Assembly: GCA_026419785.1 (NCBI GenBank)
Contig: JAODTK010004198.1
Location: 115,454 to 179,453, forward strand
Source of the DNA: Sclerodactyla briareus
Taxonomy: Eukaryota > Echinodermata > Holothuroidea > Dendrochirotida > Sclerodactylidae
Length of the DNA stretch: 64,000 nt
Reading direction: 5' to 3'
Position numbers and translations under genes: made by a program. Each line of letters opens with the position of its first letter. Positions within the stretch are counted from its first letter, which is position 1. Below, one piece after another: positions 13,034 to 23,700 of the stretch. The notes under the pieces are model-generated. The model did not search any database and was not told the origin of the DNA. It saw nothing but the letters and a program-made list of their open reading frames with translations.

Positions 13034-13508
13034 TTCTTAGGAGTGGACAGTGCCAGTGTGATCACTATTGAAAAACCATGTTCTGTCATACTATTCAATT
13101 ATTATCGAACCATGACATTACCTAACCCTCACGGCTATAGGATCATCCACAACTATGTATTAATGTTAGTGTGCATCATTATTCCCGGGGACTGGCTGGT
13201 TGATGATTCTGTCCAATCACTCCAATACCATATTGATTAACCTTGTTCTTTCATATTGATTCATTGTGAATATACAACATGATGCTTCACCTACTCTTCA
13301 CATCTAGGGATATGCAGCCTGGCCAATATGGGTTATAGAGTATTTTATTCTCAGATTTGCTAACCTGTGCAGTTTTGGCTGATTCTGCTAATACCCCTCC
13401 TAATGAAAAGGAAATTTATTGCCTGGATGACACTTCCCTTTTAACCACTAATCTGTGCAGTGGACCCACCTACTAGCTTGCAGATCTGGCATAATTCAGA
13501 CTTGGCAG

Positions 13509-13753
13509 GTGCCACCCAAGTCGATCCGAATTTTTTTCTCTTCTCGTTTCATGTTCACCGCCGTAGTGGTACTAGCGGCGGGTGTGTGGGTCACCATCGA
13601 CCATTCCACATTCAACTTCCTGACCTTCTTCTTCGACGACCCGGACCTGCAGAAGGTCGCCTACGCCATGATCGTCATCGGGGGGTTTGTGACGATGCTC
13701 GGGTTCATTGGCTGCTTCGGCGCCTGCCACGAACGCAAGTGGATGATATGGAT
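13509..13753 (+). CDS. Tetraspanin A exon: TM1, small loop, TM2
   Basis: Starts after an AG at 13507-13508 and reads VPPKSIRIFFSS, then TM1 with the conserved LAAGVWV. The small outer loop contains DHSTFNFLTFFFDDPDL. TM2 follows as AYAMIVIGGFVTMLGFIGC, then FGACHERK, the usual short inner loop. K-to-G spacing in TM1 matches the family pattern. The 3' end reads TGG AT followed by GTGAGT. Joining to the next exon in frame needs one more G, so the true junction was probably ATG|GTGAGT with a G lost from a GG pair. The acceptor has a poor pyrimidine tract, so the exact start is less certain than the body. Confidence 0.88.
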
Positions 13754-16700
13754 GTGAGTAGCGCCCTCACGGATTCGGGTATCCACTTATCTCTGCCATC
13801 CCTCACAAACAGGGACCAGAGTTCTGGTTGGGGCGAGGGTGGCATCGGGGTTCTGCAGGGTTGTCAATCACATTTTGAAGGGTTATCTGGTATGAGCTTT
13901 TTCACAGGTATAAGTATGCATGCACAGCACAGGGGAATAGACAAGATTCTCCTTATAGCTTTATCATCTGGGCCAATTTCAAATTGTCCACCACTCTTTG
14001 AGAACACAACCAGTTCATCTCATCTTTCTTTATGTAAGTGTTGATAAGTATGGGGTGAGTTCTGTAGAGTTTTTGTGCTGGTAGGATGTGTAGTTTATGA
14101 CAAGTTCGTTTTGAAAGATTGTTCTGCACTCTGTACGTGCAACTTTGAGTGGTCAGTGTACCCCCCATGACCTTTGACACAATAACATTATAATCTCATT
14201 ATCTGCAACCGTGAACATGCCACCACCGGGGGGGGGGGGGCTGGGGTAACCTCAGGATCCCCTATAATACAAAGTCAATGTAAAACATGTATTTTTAAAA
14301 ATATGGTACGAAAGGAACTATAGCGGATTCGGGTAAAAACCTACAGAATCATTCAAAGAATGTCAGAGGATAATCTCTTAATTTCTGAGTAAATGCCCTT
14401 TATCGTTTTTCTGTTACCATGGCGCAAAAATGCGGCATTTACTGTGTAGGGTCTATTGGCAGCCTATGCATCAATTCCCTCAGTGATGTCATGTATTCCT
14501 CGAAATTCTTGAAAGTAATTGAAATGATCTCACAACGCAACATGCTAAACCTCCCAATTTGTGGTGAAGTTTTGATTGGTCCTCTTTTCACCTGGGCTAT
14601 TTTTAAAGCCTGTTACTGACCATTGGCCTTTAAATTACCAGATTTTCCAACGGAATACAATTACAGCACAATGATGTGTATTTATCGCTTCTGTACTCTT
14701 TTCTCCCGTGATACACGTAACTAGATTTCAGCTCACGAAACTTGTAACCCTTCCTGTTCACCTCTTGTCAATTAGGATCCTGACCAGACTGGAAAATCCC
14801 TTTTATTGTCCTACCATTCATCAGATTGAATTCCTGATGGGGAAATCCCCCTGGGGATTAAGGGGCAATCACTGGACCACTAATAGGATTGCGATAGCAT
14901 CTGTTCAGGACATTTCCGTAAGGCCGATTCGTCTGGGCTGGATATTGCAAATTTGTACATTTTAATGGATAGACCGACTGGGCACTGTTCAACTGTCTAT
15001 GTTGCAGTCGTTTTGCCATATGTGTGAAGTTGATTTATTTAAACTCTTGTATCTTGCACCTCCACCGCTCTGCATTAGTGATGATTGAAATTCATCAATA
15101 TTTATCGTAAAATATGAGGCATATGATTCCAGTTCCAAAATAACAAAGACCTTCTGGGGTAATAGAAATCGTGAGGCATTGGAGATACGTGTGTTTTTTG
15201 GATAAAAAAAGTGCACAACCATTAAACATGTGGTCTGTTGGCCTAATGAAATGTATGTATAGAAAGGAAGTACACTTGATGTAGTTGACCCATTACTTGC
15301 ATTAAATATTTACTCACTGGGCACTGAAACCCTTTACATTGAAATCAGAACTATGAATACTACATATATTCCATTGGAATATTTAATCCTATAGATGTTA
15401 TCATTTATGTTGGTATCCTTGTGCATGCTTTTCCAAATCCATTCGGGAGTATATGAACCGCACAAAAAGATTATCATTATTATTATTATTAAACATAACA
15501 AATCATCAGAACCAACAGAAATCTCAGAAAATGCTAGGAAACTTTTGATATAGGAAACATCAACTATGCTGCAAAAAGCTGATCACTCACATAGGCCCTT
15601 GATTTGGTCCTCTCAATAGGGTTGTTCGATTTAAACCTTTTGATTCAGCTTCCGATGCATACAATGTATTTCAAATTGATTTTCTAAAGTTCAAATCGAT
15701 TTATTATACTGGAATCATGAATAAAGTCATGATAAATAATCGAACAATGATTCTGTAGTTTGGCACCTACACTCATTTGAAGTCTGTGAGGAATTGTCAG
15801 TGAGGTTTAAGTGAATCATTGAGCCAAATATTACCCTTCTTCTCTTCCTCAGTATTTTGCGGTGGTCCTGCTCCTTCTACTAGCAGAGGCTATCTGTACT
15901 GTTCTGGTTTTGCGCCTACCACGCATGAGTGAGTCACCATAGTACCTCATCTCAACAACCCAACTTCACAGTCTTCATATTGACAGTCTATGAATATGAT
16001 CCGGGTTCCTGCAGTCATGGCATTTTTCGGAAAAAAAAGACAGGCCTGGAAAAGTTTTGGAATTTAGAAAAATTGTCCAAAGTCAAGGAAATCTCTCAAA
16101 GTGGCATTGTTTTGCTACTTCGACTTTTGCTGTTTACAGCTGTTTGTGTGCCGCTTGGCCGTTCTTCGCTGTTATAATTGAAATTTTCCATGTAAGATGT
16201 CAAGAAATAGGTCATGGAATTTCTTTGTTTGGTGTTGGAAAGTCATGAATTGGATTCGCCAGAAATCGCAGGAATCCTGTATGATTGACCTATTGTGCAC
16301 AGAATACCAACCAAAAAATATGCTTAACTAGGGCCTCCGATTCGCAAGCTCTCTCTCCCAGATAAGCTCTTTGGAATATTTACGATGTTTGTAAACCCAT
16401 GCAGGTTTCATAACTTCATCTCTCCACATATGCCATACTCAACATGTAGTTCAATTCTCATGAGGCGTGTAGAATCATTCCCAAAGAGTGCCATTGTAAA
16501 AAAAAGTTGAGCCTTCTAGAGACGGTTTCTTCCAAATCATGCATGTATTTCCTGTAAAGTAGTAGAAATCGCTGTTGTTGATTATTTTGTTCAGTTCTGT
16601 TTTTTTCCTGAGGAAATGCTAAATGAATAATATTGACAACGTTCCATCCGTTTTCTCCTTCCCTTCCCCCTTTTCAGGTCAAAACCTTTGCCAACGAGAC

Positions 16701-19700
16701 ACTGTCAGACATTATACTGCACGACTACGATCTACCTGACACGCAGGGCATCACGATAGCAATAGACCAAATACAAATCAAGGTGGTGTGACCTCTGACC
16801 CTATATCGTCGTCATGCGCCATCCAAGTTATTCTGAAGACTGTTTGCATGCACAGGAGGAAGAGGGACCTGCTTACAACAGCTGTCAGAGCATTCCGAGT
16901 GGCTGGCACAGTTGGTAGAGCGCGGCCTTCCACCTTCCTTGACGCATGGCCCCGTTCTGTATCGTAGTAAAGTCTTCCCCTTTAATACCGTCTGTAAGTC
17001 GGGCGGCAAAATACCATGAGTAAATTTCGACTCGCATTCATTGTGAATGTCATTTGAACTCTACCTCATGATGTTATGACTTTGACCGCCTCCAAAGCAA
17101 AAATACGAGAACCTTCTGCATCAGTTATTGTCTTCATTATGTTAATAATTAATATCAAAACCACTACCATTGGCTGCACTTGTTGTAAATAAAAAAATTC
17201 AGCATTGATGTTGGCCTGGGGGGGGGGGGGGGGCAGAATGGACCCGGAGCAGGTGATTCTCTAAACTCGCGCATCTACTAGAGTGATGCGTATATATTTT
17301 GTGTACCAATGGCGCAACACTGGGTGTTGAGCCCCCATGCATAGCATTGCTCCTCAACTAGCCTCACACCCCCCCCCCCCCCCAACTCTCATTCAGTTGT
17401 TGCGCCCCTGTGTTGCCCCAACAAAATGAACAGAAGCAGAAAGGCATTCGGTTCAGGAAGCCAAGTCATGCTCAGAAAGGAACCCTGGCCGTATATTGAA
17501 CGTGGAGATCAACCATGGATAACCGGCCTTCTCCCTCCTTAAGAGATTAGTATGTGGGTTTATAGTCTTCTATCAAGGCAGCGCTTCTTCACATGACTAG
17601 CAGCCTAATCCCCTGGTCACTGGTAACCTGATGAAAACCTAGCCTGCACCACCCAGGTTGCACATTCGCTTACGACCTACTACACCCGCGTCAGCCAACG
17701 CAGCGGGCCCCCCTACTTTCTATTACCTCGGAGTACCCACTTTTACCAGTGGGTGTATTCGGTATAGCGTGAGATTTATTCGAGGAGATATGCCATGTCT
17801 AACAGCACTGCGGAAAAAACCCTCACACTTTCGATGGGATTCAAACTCGCAATCTTTTGATCTTGAGTCCAGAGCTAACCCACCTCCTCACTCTCCTTGA
17901 CTAGTGCTGAGTTGAAATTGAGGCAGGGGTATAACCATCCCCAACCTGCTCCAGGAACCGCCATTCATGTCCCCTCCGAAAGGAGGGTCAGTGGAATCCA
18001 AACCTGACAACTCTCTCAGAAGCTGAGAAAGCAAAAGATTCATGTCCAATTTGACTGCCCACAGCCGACCGACAAGACTTATTGCAACTATCCAGAAACT
18101 AACCCCCCCCCCCCACCCCGTATGAAAAAAAAAATCATCCCCCACCCCTATGAAAAAAAAAAATCATCCCCCACCCCTATGAAAAAAAAAATCATGCTCA
18201 TGGAGAGGAGACCATACCTCCGCCATCACAACAGCAAGTACGGCCACCCATAAACCACATCAGTAGACTGCTGGTATTTGAGTCCTGAAAGTTTGCAAAG
18301 CATCACTGATACAGCTCAGCCATTCTTCCGCCCATTTAGTAACCACATTGAGGAAGCCTACAGTAAATGTAAATCAGGGCTTGAGTCTAACGCGGGACAA
18401 ACAAACAAAAAAAGGATAATCAGACCTTGGATATCCACTCTACACCCAAGAGTGGTGGTTCTTAAATATTGATGCTGCTCTCAAACACATGCGGTAGGTT
18501 AATATTGTGAAATGGAACACCACGACATCTGAAAACATGATCCTCAAAATTGATGAACTTGACCTACAAAGTTTATGAGGTCAGTAACAATAGCTGAGCA
18601 GGAAGCCAAATTAGGTAACCAAACATGGGGCTGTGGTTGATTCGTCTGCTGGGCAGGAAATCATCTTAGGAAATGGGTTCCCTCGAACGGGGAAGAAAGA
18701 TTCCCAATTGATGTGAAGTCATCAGAGTCAGTTTGTCAACATGTACGGGGGAAGTATATCCTGTCACCTAATTAGAATAGCTACCGAATTAGGGATTGGG
18801 TGGAGGGGGGGGGGGATGTTATGAGTGGGACCTCAAACTTGATTGATTAGGCACTTGTCAGTTTGTATAACACATGGCCTGTACAGACCCACTAGGTCGA
18901 GATAAGTCAAAGCAATTGTCCCCCCTTTGTTTTTTCTGGGTGTTATCAACCAATTTTTCAAGCTCTCTCTGATCAGGGTTCAGCACTGTTGCTTTGTAGC
19001 GGTGACAGCCTTGCTTCTACCACCATTATTATAAAGTTTTTTTTTTTCCGTCAGGTTTCCATGAGTGAGGTGGAGAAAACTGGAAGCACATCTTCCTCCA
19101 CTCCATGCCAATTGCGGATATGTCACCTGAAACCATCACTGACTAGTAGAGGCCCATTGCCTATAATCCTTGTAATTCCTTTGCTAGGTAGACAGTTGAC
19201 CGGATTTTACGGTTTATAATAACACACAGTGCCCTTCTGGTACTAGCCTTTTGGTCCTACACATTCTAGCAGTCTCTACCATACTACGACTGGCCACCAT
19301 CTCCTAAATGGCCTCTGATATCCTGGATCGTCACCGTCTTATGATACAATCGTGCCAGGGCTGTGCGTCAAGAAGTACCTACTTCGTCGGTTAACATGTA
19401 TAACTAACAACGAGGATTCCTGTTCGGCTGTGGTGCTGTACAGTTGATCTGTAACCAGGAAAGTCCCTGCTTCCCCCTCCCCTCACCTATCTCTCTCTTT
19501 ACACAGCTAGCACAGCAAGCGGACGATGGGGTTTGCCAGTTCGGGATAGGTAGAATTTGCCAAATGTGATATGTCTAAAAAAGGGTGGGGGTTTGTTTGT
19601 GTGAGGAGAATTTTCGTCCTCATAGAATCCGAAACCAGGAGAGTTTCGTATTTTATTTGATCTCTACAGATTCAGGAAAGTCAAGAGGGCTCATCTAGGA

Positions 19701-20682
19701 ACCCCCCTGGACTGTATTGATCATAGTGTATCGATTGTATTCAAGTTCAACATGACTGCTCACAGCCGACAGACCGACAGACAAGACTTATACCAAAATC
19801 CCGTAACAAAACCCCAGAACCCCAGAGCTATCAGCCTCTCGGCAGACGTCTATACTACTAACCAACCAGTAGGATCTCACTTTGTTTATTTTTTTCTATT
19901 TTTCTTCTAGTTTATTGTGGGGCTCACAGCGACAGGGATTGGGAGATCAGCGACTGGTTCAACAGGACCCAGGAGTCCTACAAGGATGCCCCCCTGGGCT
20001 ACACGCAGCTGGTACCCTCCTCCTGCTGTATGGAGCCTAACGGACCGCAGAGGTCATCAAGCTGTGTATTGTAATGACCCAGCTCCTTTTGATGATGGAA
20101 GATTTGTAGAGGTAAGGTCGCTGATATTTGACTCAACCCTTCTTTCCACCACTGCCACGGGTACTCCTTTCCTTTGCCCACACCCCATCCCTTGTTCTCC
20201 ACCCTCCGTTAGCACAGTTGGTAGACCGCTGATGGCTTACCACTCAAGAGATCGGAGGTTGTATCCAGGTTGGTCATTCCAAAGACTTTAATTGAAGGTA
20301 CCTGTCACCTTCTCGCTAGACTCTCAGCATGAGGGATTAGAGTAGCAGACAACGGGCCCACCTTGTAATTGTCGTCTGCCTCGTGATTACCACCCATACC
20401 CCCACATTAAGATACCGCCAAAGAAGCAATGCCTTTTTCCATGTACCTGCGTGAAGGATCAAGCTAGTGAAGAAAAACATGCAATTGTCGTTCTGCACCT
20501 TTGCCGGGCCTTGAATAAGTTTGATCCTCTGCTTAGCATATATTATCATGATGAAATAATTGAAAGAAAGAAGCCGATGCAATCACCTGTGGGCTACACT
20601 CAGCTAGTACCAACAATTCAATCCTGGATGATAGCAGGCATGCATATGTTCATGATGCATGCCTGCCCCCCCCCCCCCCCCC

Positions 20683-20717
<35 letters not shown>

Positions 20718-23700
20718 GCAGGCACGCGGGCACTGGCGGGTAACCTCCACCCAACCCGTTTCCATGCCCGCGCACCATGGAGGTGGGTCATGTGCCACGT
20801 TTCAACACCTCCTCCCACTTTTATGTTATATGCGCTATATAACGACTGTGTATTATTATTTTCATTATTATTATTATACTAAATGAGGCTTTTATTATTA
20901 TAGTGTTGAAACAGTTGAACAGAGTTTTGTTCGGAACTGTTTGAACATAACATTGTTCTCTTCTCTGCACTATCGGGCTAACAAACAAGTCAGATTGCAG
21001 GGAAATCCTCGGAAATTGATCATATGCATGCATGCATAGGAACGGGTCTACTGAAAGTTATAGTGAGAGCGAGTTACCCTCCCCAGCGTGGCGTGGACTC
21101 GCCGCTTAGATGGAGGTCATTTGAGGTCAAATTTGCATAAATTACTGCAATTCCTCAAACTTCGAATTGAATTAAACTTACGACAAAATTAAAATTTGAA
21201 TTAGTAGATATGAAAACATTTCCATTTTCTATTCTCTCTGCATGGCTGTTATGATGTATTGTATAGGATCTTCGAGGAACATATTTGGATTATTGGCGGC
21301 ATACTTATAGGATCAGGGTTTTTTCCAGGTAAGCTATGATCCATAAAAATTTGTTATAAAAAGTTAAACTCAAGTGCCAACTGTGGCTGCTTTCCCGATT
21401 TGGAGAGTCGTGACTGGATCCCGACAGCTATGTCTTCATTCAGCTCACGACACCACTAGGTCTTGAGAAGGCTCCTTTCAAGAATAAACTGTGCAAATGT
21501 CCACTGGTTAGATTCTATGATAATGAATAGGAAAAAAGTAGTGAGATGGTTGATGGGTGCCGTGCCATCTTGTCTTTGCTTCCAGTAGAATCCTCCTGAA
21601 AAAAGGCATTCACTGCTATCAGCCTGGGCTCTACTCGAGTATGGATGGGGAAAACCAAAACTGGGACATGAAACCAGTCTTGATTTGTGGTGGGGGGGGG
21701 GGGCTTCGGCCCCCAAAATTAATTTGAGCTTCTACAAATTTCCACCATGGATAGAGTGCACGAAGATGCTTACGTTTTTAGACGTTTGCCTATCACTTTT
21801 CAGCTGGGAAAGACATTTTCCAGTGATCTGAGAGTGAACTTATTTGAGTTTCCTAAGAAAGGCAGCCTGCTCAGGATGGTCACATTATGATTACCCACCT
21901 CCCATCTCTGTATCACGCATTATAATTCACACCAATTCGCAATTCAATACTTGGCTACTTGGGTTGGGTGTGGTCAATACTGCAGCGGTCACAGGCCCCT
22001 AGCCAGGGACTGAGAGTAGAGGGGACACCGACGCCTGGAGGATGGGCCCACAGCAACATACCACACAGCTAATCCAAAATGAATAATTTGGCAATGTGCT
22101 GAATAGGGTGGCAACCAGAGCTTGTCCTTCCCCTTCCCCCCCCCCCCCCCCCCTCCACCCTCCCCCACCTAGGTACATGCCTGAGTGGCCATAGAACAGA
22201 ATTCCTCTAAAACTGACATAGGTCAGGTGAGGCAATTACGAAACTCTAAACCCAACATTTGGAGATTTGCAAGCTGTTTTGCCTCATTGAGTTGTTTCAT
22301 TCTGCTTGAACAAATTCCTCTCTGATTGACGATGTAGTAAGAGACTAGAGGAGTGTGGGAGGGTGAGGGGGGTGGGGGTGAGGGGGGTGGGGGTGAGTTT
22401 GAGAGTATTAGAGATCACAAAGGTCTTTCCTATTTTTACTGGTCATCCCTATTGGTGGTCTGAATAGAAATTTACCACTATAATAAGTGATGTTTTTCAC
22501 ACAACCATCATACACCAAAGGCCAATCGCCACTCCCTCATTTTCCGTTCTTCCGATTCAGCGTGGTAGTCTTCCGCTCATTCATACATCCCTGGGAGGAA
22601 TGCCTAATTCTCAATACTTTGATGGTAATCACATTCAATCTGACAAACTCTGGGTTCAAATTAAAATAAAAACCTTGAAGCATGCATGCATGCCTCATGA
22701 TATAAACTTCCCTATCCTAGCAATCAAGCGAGGAACCATAAAGTCATTGGCTCTCTTGTTAGGTTTGGTGTTGAGGGCGCTCCCAGCCTCTGCTACAGGC
22801 AGTAGATGAAAGTGATATAAATGAGTATAACCTAAGATATACAGAGGCCTGCGTCACTGTCGTGGTTTATTGGCAGAGGAGACAATCCGATGCGGCAGTC
22901 ATAATTTGCTGATGTGGTATTTATTGCTAGACCAGAGGCGGTCTAGCTTCGATGCCAGAGATGCCATATTATTTCTACTAGAACATTAAAAACATTCAGT
23001 TCCCCGTGAGCCAATGTTTATCTACTGCTGATAGGCATAATGGGGAAAAAAAAAAATATGTACGTGGGATGATGTGACTTTTAATATAGACAATGTCGGA
23101 GACAACTAACGATTGGACATTAAACAAGGAATTCTGTCAGGGGGATTCGAGAGCTGCTCGATTCAAGGTGTGGATCGTTCCTGCCATTGGAATATACTAC
23201 TGGACTAGTTGGCATAGACTGTATATCTAACTTTTCTGTTGTTGCGTTGATCACATCGCGCTCACCTCGTGTTGTGTTGATCACATCGCGCTCACCTCGC
23301 GCTCACCTCGCACTCAACACCTCATGTCTGCTGCCTAGATGGTTAGAGCCCTCGCTAATTGCTGAATTCTTTCCCATCTGGCAACCCAAATATATTTTCT
23401 TCATTGGAGACTTGCCAAGCAGAGAATCAAGAGAATCACGGTCCAGCAGTGACTGCCTGATATTCATAAGGTTCATTATTGATAAGGTTCATTATTCATA
23501 AGGTTCTCTGTACATGATGAGCAAAAAGGTTCACCGCCTCCAGTCAAGGTGTTGTATTCAACTATAGCAATTGGAAAATCCTGTTTATGGCCAGCCCATC
23601 CCCCCCCCCCCCCCCCCCACCCCCCCGCCGAAATGAATTTCCCCACACCACTTGCGCTACTTGGGTTTGAGGCAACCTTGATTATGAATTACAAACCGTC

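Noticed and set aside
16895..20300. tRNA genes suggested by A- and B-box motifs
   Set aside because: The acceptor and anticodon stems do not close; they are better explained as tRNA-derived SINE heads.
20604..20882. Proline-rich and glycine-rich frames around 20650-20810
   Set aside because: Produced by translating the 50-bp poly-C tract on the two strands.
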